A DNA stretch of 64,000 bases from Plasmodium malariae. Its lineage: Eukaryota; Apicomplexa; Aconoidasida; Haemosporida; Plasmodiidae. The notes under the pieces are model-generated. The model was not told the DNA's origin. It ran no database searches and was given only the letters and a program-made list of their open reading frames with translations. Location: contig NC_041783.1 of NCBI RefSeq assembly GCF_900090045.1, forward strand, positions 1,018,001-1,082,000, read 5' to 3'. The position numbers and the translations under genes are program-made. Below are positions 12,640-23,096 of the stretch, piece after piece (position 1 is the stretch's first letter; each line of letters begins with the position of its first letter).

Positions 12640-13464
12640 CTAATAATGATTTTTATTAAAATCATTATTTTCCTCTATATCATCGTAATAATCTGAGCTA
12701 TAATTCTCATCTGTTGAATCTCTTCCTGTATTTATGTATTCATCTTTATTTTTATTGTAATCCTCAACTGCTGACTTGATCCTTTTTGCTTCTCTATATT
12801 TTTCTATATAAACCTTTAAAATAATATATAAAGAATATGATAAAACCAAAATTGTTGAAAGAAAAAATGGCGATGATCTGAATTCAGCAAGCGATATGGA
12901 TAAAAAATGACGTTTGATTTTGTTTGGAATATTTAGACAAAATAAGTTTTCTTTAAAAATATTTCTAATAATAAATTCAATTTTTTTATTTAGTAAAATT
13001 GTGTAAACCGGGTATAATGCCAAGCAAAATGTACCCACACAGAAGAATTTTGTTAAGATATTTTTATTAAATACAACCCCAAATTTAGAAGTTAATCTAT
13101 TCCATAAATTTTTGTCTTCTTTATTCAAAGAGTTGTATAAATATTCCTTTCCTCCATTTTCAGAATCTTGTATATGTAAAACATTTTTTAAATTATTATA
13201 TTTTTTTATAATATCTTTATTATGAATTATTTTATTTTTATTTAAAGTTAACAAATGATATTCTTTTTTGTTAAATCCAATAAATCCATATTCATTAATC
13301 ATATATTTTCCTTTCTGATGAGGAGAATTGTTATAGTATTGAAAATGCAAATGTTTCCTCAAAGATGTAATATTAATACAGTTGATATTTAAAAAAAAAA
13401 AAAGAAAAAAAAAGGGTATAAATTCAAAAATTTTACTTAGCTTCATTTTAAATGATACTTTCAT
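12640..13464 (-). CDS. Conserved Plasmodium-type membrane protein with N-terminal signal sequence
   Basis: Single-exon frame of 274 aa; ATG at 13462-13464 (a second Met at residue 7 is an alternative start), stop TAG. Residues ~12-30 form a Phe-rich hydrophobic signal or anchor, followed by a basic, Asn/His/Lys-rich stretch. That arrangement fits a bipartite apicoplast leader, though plain secretion is equally possible. Two further hydrophobic segments, about residues 138-160 (LTKFFCVGTFCLALYPVYTIL) and 198-220 (FFLSTILVLSYSLYIILKVY), look like membrane spans. The tail is acidic, rich in Asp/Glu/Asn/Tyr. I recognise no enzymatic motif and assign no function. It lies tail-to-tail with the CFAP65-like gene and head-to-head with CDPK6 across 2.7 kb. 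Confidence 0.7.
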   Translation of the reverse strand: MKVSFKMKLSKIFEFIPFFFLFFFLNINCINITSLRKHLHFQYYNNSPHQKGKYMINEYGFIGFNKKEYHLLTLNKNKIIHNKDIIKKYNNLKNVLHIQDSENGGKEYLYNSLNKEDKNLWNRLTSKFGVVFNKNILTKFFCVGTFCLALYPVYTILLNKKIEFIIRNIFKENLFCLNIPNKIKRHFLSISLAEFRSSPFFLSTILVLSYSLYIILKVYIEKYREAKRIKSAVEDYNKNKDEYINTGRDSTDENYSSDYYDDIEENNDFNKNHY

Positions 13465-14239
13465 GAATGTCTTTTATTTTAATATATTATTGTAACATAT
13501 TTATTTTTGTTAATTACAAGGGGGGAAAATGTGTAACATGATTTTTTTTTTTTTTTTTTAAATTACTAATAATGTTTATTCTCATAAATATATATGTGTT
13601 ATAAATATCTTTGTAACTGTTTTTGAATGCATAATACAAAATTATTTTTTACGCATGTGTGTATTGAAAAATGAGCGTTTATTTTTTTATTTTCCAAACG
13701 GTTAAGTGTTCAATGTTTTTTTAATATTAAATTTTACTCTTAAAAAATTTTATATCCTTCACATAATTCATATCTAAATTTTTCTGTTTCATTTCATCGG
13801 AAAGGGTTCATATATTTACTAAATGATCTGTTTTTATAAAGAATTATTAATTTTAGCGAATACAATAGGCCATCTTCCTGTTTAAGTCATTTTTGTTTTA
13901 CTTTGATCACATATTTCTGATGTTTTTTGTTCGTATACTTCTTCTTTATTTTGTTTGTAATACTTATGTATTTTGTTCTTATACCTTTGCTATATTATGT
14001 TCGTATATTTTTGTCATTTAATTCACGAACAAAACACCTTTCTATCATTCACCTATATACAAACGATTTCATAAGAAGAAGAAAATTAAGTAAAACATTA
14101 AAGCAAAAACCTTAATCTTCATTTTACAGTTACATAAAAAATAGCTTGTAACCACACACAGAGATATATATGTAATATGCACACAAGATATACCAAAAAA
14201 AAAAAAAAAAAGTAAATATGTATTTATTTATGAATGTAT

Positions 14240-14284
<45 letters not shown>

Positions 14285-16141
14285 GTACATTCACATGGCT
14301 GTACAAATAAAAATATTAAAAATTTATAAAAGAAAATAGGAAAAAAAATAACAAAAAAAAAAAAAAATGAACATGGCTAAATAAGCCATCCTACAAACAC
14401 ATGCATACAAAAAAAAAAAAAAAGTATGAACTGTACAGGAAAATCAACACTATAAAAAAAAAAAAAAAAAAAATTAGACCATTATAGAAATGAGAACAAA
14501 AAAAACATAAAGGCAAACATCGAAATAATCTTGAATTACTAAGTGGAATTCTAAATTTTAATTAATTTTTATTTTATTTGTTCAACAGGAAAATTAAAAT
14601 TTATGGAGGGGTAAACATTTTCATTTTAAATGTTGGAATAAGGACAAACAAAAAAAAAAATTTAAAAAAAAAAACGAAAACAAAAAAAAAAAAATTTAGT
14701 GGAAATATATGTTAATGACTTTTCCTTAAAATGATGAAAAAAAAAATTTGTGTATATAAATCTATATAATTTTTATTTTAAAATTATGAGGTGATACTGT
14801 AAGGGATTAATGCAACTTTTTTTTTTTATTTTTTTACTTTTTATTATTAATATTACCACAATCTCTCAAATGGTTATATTCGTTGTAACAAAATCTCATT
14901 TCTTTTAAATCTTGTAATTGAATGTATAGAAAATTTAACTAGTGTATATATATATATATATGTATAAATATTGTACATATAGATACATATACACATACAT
15001 ATAAACATACATATGCACATTATATACACAAACATACATGTGAATATTATTATAATTCCCATATTCACAAACCTCATTTTTTTGTTTATGCATTACTAGC
15101 GTATTATAAACATTTTTCACATTAGCAACACATTTAACCTAAATTCTTTTTTTTTACTCCTTTTAAATAATATATAATTTCTAAAAGTTTTTTTTGTTTT
15201 ATACTGCTATCTATATTTTTTTAAGCACTTAAAGTCACAAGCGCCAACATTTTTATCTCAAAATTGTATTTATTATTTTTTCTATTTTTACCACTTATTT
15301 ATTTATTAATTCAGTTTTAATATTTTGGTGATCCATTTATTTTATATCCAACCAAAAATTGTTATAGTGTGTACGGTCAATAATTCATTACATGGTAGAT
15401 ACTTTTTATTAATTCCTAAACGTAAATGTGCATTGTTATTGCAATATGTTTTAAGGTTAATATATACATATATATATTTGTATAATTTTTTTTTATAGTT
15501 TTAGGATACAAAAATTACTTTCTACAATAACAAGAAAAAAAAAAAAAATTTTAATGTACAAATTATGAAATTTATTCACCTATAAGAGATGGAATGTATT
15601 TATTTTTCCTCATTTTATCCTTTTTCATAAGTCTGTAAGTTATGAGTACTTAATATTTTTCTTCATATAAAATATAAGAACTATCGATGGAAGAATGAAA
15701 AAATAAAACAAGTGAAGGCGTTTATAATTTTACAAATATACTCAATTTAGAATTTTTACAATATGTAGTGCGTCGTAGTGTGAAATGTTTTATCTTTAAG
15801 TTAAAGATTACCTTTATTTTTATTTAGTGGAAAATATTTTTTCGATGATTTTCCAAGAACAACGGAGCGAATTTCTCTTAACCTCTTTTTTTTTTTTTTT
15901 TTGCTTACATCATTTATTTTTTTAAGAGTCGTAAAAAATTTCTTGAATTATAGAATGCACAATGCGTATGTATGTATATATATATATATATACCTGCTAC
16001 CTTTGCTTTTTTTTGGTTAAAATTTTTTTTTCAAAGCTTTTCTAATTTTTTACGTTTTTACATAAAATATGTTTTTTGAAATATCGAAAAATATTTATGT
16101 AAGAAAAGGCGAACATTATTATAATAAAAAAATTCATAATA
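13465..16141. other. Divergent intergenic region upstream of the membrane protein and CDPK6
   Basis: About 2.7 kb between two divergent genes, so it should contain both promoters. It has many dA/dT homopolymers, a TA dinucleotide microsatellite at ~14245-14278, a smaller one near 14948-14961, and A-rich stretches at 14340-14480 and 14640-14700. No open frame with coding-like composition and no RNA gene was recognised. Confidence 0.6.
14245..14278. repeat. TA dinucleotide microsatellite
   Basis: Uninterrupted (AT)n tract of about 34 bp in the divergent intergenic region, typical of Plasmodium non-coding DNA. Confidence 0.9.
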
Positions 16142-19100
16142 ATGTTAGTAAGTGCAAAAAGAAAAAAAAAAAAAAATTCTATATTAGAAGACGAAAGTGA
16201 AAAGGATATTAGATTTATAGAGAGTGGAAATCATGAAGACTCATATAACATATGTGAACTGTATGGAGACATAGAAAATAATGGAAACAGAACAAATACA
16301 AATTATTCTTTTCAAAACCTGAATAAGAAAGAGCACATAACTAAGAATTCATTCAAAGAATTTTATATAAATTCAAAAGAAAATATGCAATATGGTACAA
16401 ATGAAAATGAAATATTCACAGAGGATATACTTGAAAACGACAATTTTGATGACATTAATTTTGTTGAGGACGAAAATATAGAATATAAAACATACAGTTC
16501 TTATACAAACCGAGATTTTAAATTATTTAGTAAATATCCTAGTGAAAGTATAAAAAAGAAAATTGTGCAACCTGATAGAAAATACAACCAACTAGATGGG
16601 AAATATAAGAAATACTGGTATAATAATGAACGTTTTAAAAATAATTTAAATGAGGAGGACTCAGATAAAATGGAATTTTTGAACAAAAATAAAAAAAGCG
16701 TAGAATATAATAAACAAAATGGCATTCACTTCAAAAAAGGAATTGCGCGCAGTAGTACTCGGAATAATAATTATATTCAAGAAAATTATAAAAAATATAA
16801 GGGAAATTGTATAGGTAGTAATAATTATGAATATTTTAATCGTGGGGATTCTAGTTACTATGAATATGAAGATGATGATGAAGATGCATACGAAGGTGAT
16901 GACGATGAAAATAATCAAGAAATAAAAAGAAAAAAGAACTTGGAAAATACCGGTGTAGTAAGGCAGAGTAGAGGAAATGCTGAGAATGAAGATTATGAAT
17001 ATGAGGAATATTATAATGATACTAAGGAAGAAGTGGAATATAATGAAGAAGAAGAAGAAGAAGAAGAGAATGAAGAAGAGAATGAAGAAGAGGAAGATGA
17101 AGAAGAAGAGGAAGAAGAAGAGGAAGAAGAAGAGAAAGAAGAAGACAAAGAAGAAGAGGAAGAAGAAGAGGAAGAAGAAGAGGAAGAAGAAGAGGAAGAA
17201 GAAGAGGAAGAAGAAGAGGAAGAAAAAGCATTCCGAGATTCAGTAAGAGAAAGCGAACAAAAGTGTACTAGCGCTTTACGTAACCGCAGAAACAACTTTA
17301 ACTTAAAAAATGAATATAAAGAAAATGAAAATTCTAATAAGAGGGAAAATGAGAATTTCGAAAAAGAAATAATATCATATGAAAAAGAAGAAAATAAAAT
17401 GATTGTTCCTATGCATAATATTATAAATTACAATGGAAAAAACAATAATAAAAATTATGATGTCAACGTGTCGATTTATGAAAAAGATCGTTATATAAAT
17501 AATTTAAGAACTATGGAAAAAAAGCAAAGTGAGGAATTAGCGACAATGTATAATGCAAATCAAAATAATTTAAAGAAGAATGATTTACGAAAAAATATAC
17601 AGTCAAGAGTCAAAAGCAGTAATATAGAAAATAAATCAAAGAGTAACATCATTAGTGCGAAATATACAAATGTATGTATTGATAAAAATAAATATAATAC
17701 TTTTAATAATATGGATGATAAAACTATTATGTTTAATATCATTGGAAGTACTGCGTCTACACCTACTTCTGCTACTACTACTATCACTACCGCTGCGACT
17801 AGCGGCAATGTTAAGTTAAAGTACAAAGATGAAATGATAAATAATGTTGAATATATGAATAATTCGTTATATAAGAGTACAGCATATAAAGATAGTAATT
17901 ATATTATAAAAAAAATGGAGGCAGGATATAAAGAACTAAAATATACTGGAAAATATGCTAGAGAACCAATTCAAGACAGTAACGTTGAAGACAAAAAAAA
18001 AAATAAAATTAAAAATTTTTTAGAAAAAATAAAGCATAGAAAAAATAATGAAGAAAATTTAATAAAAAAGGAACATAGAAATTATGAACAAGAACAAAAA
18101 AAGGATAAATTAAAAATGAAATTTATTGATATTTTACATACAGGGACATTGGGAAATTTTTTTCATCGCAGTAAAAGCAATTATGCAAAATCTTTATCAC
18201 CCCAGCGTAAAAGGGATAATAGTTTTAATTCTGTAAGTAGTTCAAATGATGTATACAAGATTAGTTTAGATTATTCAAAAAAATCTAAAATAATGAATAC
18301 GCTACATCATCATGAAAGTAATAATACTCCATTTCAATTTTCTATAAAAGATGAAGCAAAATATTACAACAGGCAAGAATTAAAAAGAGAAATCTATTAT
18401 AATTCGAATGAAGAAAGTAAAGTTAAGAATAATTTGGTTTACGATTCATTAAGCAATGAAAGATCACAACACATTAAAGATGATATAAAATATATTGAAC
18501 TAATAAATAAAAAAGACAAAATAAAGTACCTACAATTTTCAAATAATTTAAATGATAAAGAAAAAAGTGTGAAAAATGGTAAGTGCTTAAGAAGTGAATA
18601 TAGTAAATATCTTGAAGTAAATAAAAAAGATTATCAAGATGATTTTACCAAATCAAGGCCCACGTATACGAATAACATAAGTTTAGATGTAAATAATGAA
18701 CAACCGAATACAAGCGAAAACATATTTCCCATCCATCAGCACTTATCGAAAAAAACTATTTTTTGGAGTGATAATGAAATGAAAGAATTAAAACAGATAC
18801 AAAAAGAAAATGAAATCAACACAAAGAAATTAAGTACGAAGGAAGAAGATTTAGAAGTTAAAATAAATCAAACACTAAGCAAAAAGATGATTGAGAATAA
18901 TGAATTAAAGAAACAAAATGAAAACAATGAAGACCTTATAGTTACACCCTTTTATATAAAAAGCAAAATAGATAAAGTTTTGAAAAATAGTGAAATTTTC
19001 GAAAAGTCTGCCAGAGCAACATTTCAACAATTTGATGTTAAAAATAAAAATTTTCTTCATTTTAGTGAGATTGAATCGCTGATTCAACAGATGTGCTATA

Positions 19101-20492
19101 ACTTGGAGCTCCCTCCTGTCGATAGTAAAAAAAAAAAAATAATATGTATATCGTTGTGTATGTACTACATATAAAGGAATTATAGAGAAAAAATTTTGCC
19201 ACATGTTTACATATATATATATATATACATGTGTAGTACACTTGCATATTTGCGTGTATGTACATTTACATATATGCATGTGAACACGTGTACTTTTATT
19301 AGTTGAACACCTTTTTTGCTATATTTTTTTTTTTTTTAAAGAAAATATATTATCCATTGTTTATAAAGATTATGATAGCAGTAAGAATAACAGTATGAAT
19401 TACACCGACTTTCGTCAAATGTACTGGGATCTGTTAAAGCAAATAAAGAAGAAATATTATCCAACGAAGAATTTTAAAATAAAAAGGAACTGTATTATAA
19501 GTAGAAAAAAATTAGGTGGATATGATTATTCATCTATATATAATTATTTAAGTTTTAAGAAAATTTTAGGATGTGGAGCATTTGGTGAAGTACATTTAGT
19601 TGAAGACAATATTTGTAAGCTTTACAAAGTTGTTAAGATATTAAAAAAAAAAAATATGAAAAATATTAAAATAAATGAAGAAATTAATGTGTTAATATAT
19701 TTAGATCATCCCAATATAATAAAAATTTTTGATGTATATGAAAATGTAGATTGTACATATATTGTTATGGAGTTATGTGAAGGTGGTGAGTTAATGAGTA
19801 AAATCAGAAAATCAGAAAATTTTAATGAAGCGTATATAAAGAATATAATGTTTCAAATTTTATGTGCAATAGCATATATGCATAGTAATAATATAGCTCA
19901 TAAAGATTTAAAACCAGAAAATATTTTGTTTAAAACAAAGGAGGATGATACTCTAAAAATCATTGATTTTGGTCTAGCAGAGTTAATTAATAAATCGGAA
20001 GGAGTCAGTAAAACAGCAGCAGGAACAGTTTTGTATATGGCACCAGAGGTGTTTAAAAAAAATATTACCATTAAATGTGATATATGGTCTGCAGGAGTAA
20101 TAATGTTTTTTTTATTTACCAAAAATTTACCTTTTTCAGGTACTACATATGAACAAGTGAAACATAGTGTGTTTAAAGATGAACCCAATTATAAATCTTT
20201 AAAGCAGAAATTATCCCAACCAGCATTACATATATTAAAACTTATGTTGGAAAAGGATCATAAAAAAAGACCTATGGCTTCAGTGGTAAAAATTAATATT
20301 CACCAAAACGTTCACGTCGCAGTGTTGTTTCGGAGCAGTGTCTCTATGCACATTCTCGCTCCTCTCTCACCTTCCACATATATGTATATGTGTATATATT
20401 GTATGTATGCATGTATAAGGGTATACGTGCGATTATTCTAGATATATATAAATTGTGTAAATATGTAAAATTAATCTTTTTTTATTTCTCAC

Positions 20493-20547
<55 letters not shown>

Positions 20548-21548
20548 TTTTTTCTCTTTCCTCCTGCTGCTACTACATTACAGCTTTTGCATCACCCGTG
20601 GTTTCAAGGATACCTCGATCCAGTTGAAATTTCCCCTGGAACAATGAATAATATAAAATCATACATGAAGCATTCAAACATAAGAAATATTATAGTTAAT
20701 ATAATGGCTCATGAATTAAGCATCATAAATAATAATGTCAAATATATTAATGAGCTATTTTTTAAAATAGACACGAATCACAATGGATCACTTAGTCATA
20801 GAGAAATTTACACAGTTTTATCAAATGCAGGAATAAAAAAATGGGACATTAATAGAATTGTTCAAGCACTCGATATTAATGACAGGGGAAGCATAACTTA
20901 TACTGGTATATTTACTACATGTGCATGTGTTTATATGTATAGTTTATGCATCTCTATTCGCGCACGTTCAGCTGTCCGTTGAACCTCTTAGAATAAATAT
21001 ACACATAAATATGCTTCAATAGATTCACATATATATATGTATAGATACCTATGTATTCACACCTTAACCGTTCGCCTTTTTAGAGTTTATTGCCGGTTGT
21101 TATAGATGGAAAAATATCGAATCCACATTTTTAAAAGCTGCTTTCAATAAGATAGATAAGGTTGCTAATATTGCATACTTTCTGTACTCGTGCATATATA
21201 TATATATATATATGTATATGAATTTATTACATACAAAGGTGCAATTTAGCATTATGTATATAGACAGATATTTAAAATTTCCAATTATTTTTTTGTTTTA
21301 TGAATTTTATTACTCCTCTATTTTTTTATATGCTCATAAAAATGTACTTAGAAAAAAAAAAAAATAAAATAAAATAAAATGCTTGCACTAATTTAATTCT
21401 TCAGGATGAAGACGGATATATTAGCAAAAGCGATATATTTTCATTAGTTCAAGATAAGGATATAGATAGTAACGATATTGACAATTTTTTTTCATCTGTG
21501 TTTAGCATAAAAAGGGATTTATCTAAGGATAAAAGGATAAATAAAGTA

Positions 21549-21585
<37 letters not shown>

Positions 21586-21780
21586 AAAGAGAAAAAGAGA
21601 AAGAAGTGAAAGCAAGGGGAAAAAAGAAAGAAAAAGAAGGAAAAAAACAAAGAGATAGAGAGAGAAAGAAAGAATATTGAATAATTATACTAATAAATCC
21701 TGTCTTTGTAACTAATGCTTATTTTCTTCTTGTAGATAAGCTTCCCTGATTTTAAAGAATATCTGTTGAGCACATTTTAG
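16142..21780 (+). CDS. CDPK6: Calcium-dependent protein kinase 6
   Basis: Six exons: 16142-19124, 19342-20285, 20584-20905, 21084-21160, 21405-21545, 21736-21780; every junction keeps phase and the product is 1,503 aa. A ~950-residue Asn/Lys/Glu-rich N-terminal extension holds a poly-Glu tract. Two EF-hand-like motifs follow (about residues 960-980 and 1003-1020, the first with Asn at the usual Gly). The Ser/Thr kinase spans ~1063-1325: Gly loop GCGAFGEV at ~1071, VVK Lys1093, catalytic loop HKDLKPEN with Asp1183, DFG Asp1203, then the APE motif. Canonical C-terminal EF-hands have loops DTNHNGSL (~1367), DINDRGSI (~1403) and DKDEDGYI (~1437), followed by a degenerate fourth. The family uses calcium binding to relieve autoinhibition. 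P. berghei CDPK6 has been linked to the sporozoite switch from migration to invasion. The catalytic loop has Lys in place of the usual Arg. Position beside the dynein gene supports the CDPK6 assignment. Confidence 0.9.
17041..17226 (+). repeat. GAA/GAG tract encoding poly-Glu in CDPK6
   Basis: About 185 bp of almost pure purine codons (GAA, GAG, few AAT/GAT/AAA), with a recurring GAAGAAGAGGAA-type unit. It encodes a strongly acidic run in the N-terminal extension of CDPK6, far from the kinase. All three frames of both strands stay open through it, which creates spurious serine- and leucine-rich frames on the reverse strand. Confidence 0.9.
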
Positions 21781-23096
21781 ACCCACGTATAAGTAACAAA
21801 CACAAAAAAAGATGGCTAACAATAAGGCGAAAATTCATAAAGGACTTAAACAAAAAAACTGAAACGCAAGATGTACCTTTTTTTACATATTACGTTAGCC
21901 CTTATTTTATACATATGTGAAAATACTCATTTGTGCGTTCCACGTTGAATCCCTAAAGAAGTGTCAGCTCGTTAATTTTTTTTTTTTTTTTTTTAAATCA
22001 TACATTTTTTATAGTTTAAAATTTAATTAATAAGGTATTTATGTATATGTTATTATTTAATATTTATAATATATATTTTATAATTCGTTTGTCTTTATGC
22101 GTTATCATTTTTTCCCCACCCCTCCCTTTGTTTTTTTACTTTTTTTTTTTTTTTTGTTTAATTTTTCAAAATTTTATTTAAAACATCCCACGTTAATACT
22201 GCATTTATTGTTAACACATATATGCATGTACTTATTATTGCATAGACATTTTTAAATATACCCACATGTTAATTTTTTTTATGAAAATTGATCATGACTC
22301 TTGTTATAATAGTAGAAAAGCAAAAGTTAATATGTGCCTATATACCTTTATATTTTTGCATCTGTATTTTTTAGTAAAGTATTTTATACATTATATAATG
22401 AAACGTTTAAATAACTGAAAAAAAAAAGGTTAAACATATATATAAATAAATATATAAACATGTGCACATATGAACAAATACTCATATAAATAAATAAACA
22501 TATAAGCAAAAAAATATACATTAAACGCTCAATATTACATTTAAAATATTTTAAAATTACAGATGTTTGTGCTATTGCATATAATTTTATGTTATATAGA
22601 ATTCGAGTTATACTATGGATAACAGGATCATAGTGTAAAAATAGACATATTTGACACTTTGTGTTAGATGCGCATGTAATGTATACACATTTTTTCTTAG
22701 AATGTGTAATATATATATATATTTTTTGATGTAAATGTTTCCCATATTTATTTTTCAACGAATAGAAAGAGTAAAAAAAAAGAAAACAAATGAAAAACGT
22801 CTTTAGTATCTTGTATAAGTGTATAATAGCATGCGAACTTTGTTATAATAAAAAAAGTTTCTTTCTTCGTCTCTTCCTTTTTTGCTCTCTTTCTCCTCTT
22901 TCTTCTTTCTTTTTCATCAGTATAAAATAATGTATAAGCATGTCTAATTGTTTTTCTTTTTCTCTTCCTTTATCTCTTTTTTTTTTCTTTTTTTTTGTGG
23001 CTTATATTTACAGTCACTATAAGGATAAAAAATAAAATTTATTTTACGTATACCGCTATTTTCTAAATAGATATATATATATATATATGTATAAAT
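21781..23096. other. Intergenic region between CDPK6 and the dynein gene
   Basis: About 1.3 kb between tandem genes. It contains T/A homopolymers near 21978-21993 and 22140-22155, a pyrimidine-rich stretch (22860-23000) and a TA tract just before the dynein ATG (~23073-23088). It presumably holds the CDPK6 3' UTR and the dynein promoter and leader. A 124-codon reverse-strand frame at 22384-22758 lacks coding character. Confidence 0.6.

Noticed and set aside
13927..14115. 62-codon + strand frame
   Set aside because: Phe/Leu/Tyr-rich, no recognisable features and no splice partners; chance frame.
16146..16190. Possible short intron at the CDPK6 start (GTAAGT followed by TTAG)
   Set aside because: The ~40-bp interval is too short for a usual Plasmodium intron and the frame is open through it.
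17011..17295. Reverse-strand poly-Ser and poly-Leu frames
   Set aside because: Antisense of the CDPK6 poly-Glu tract; pure repeat composition and no start context.
22384..22758. 124-codon reverse-strand frame between CDPK6 and dynein
   Set aside because: Composition is Ile/Tyr/Lys with no domain-like pattern, as expected by chance in AT-rich intergenic DNA.
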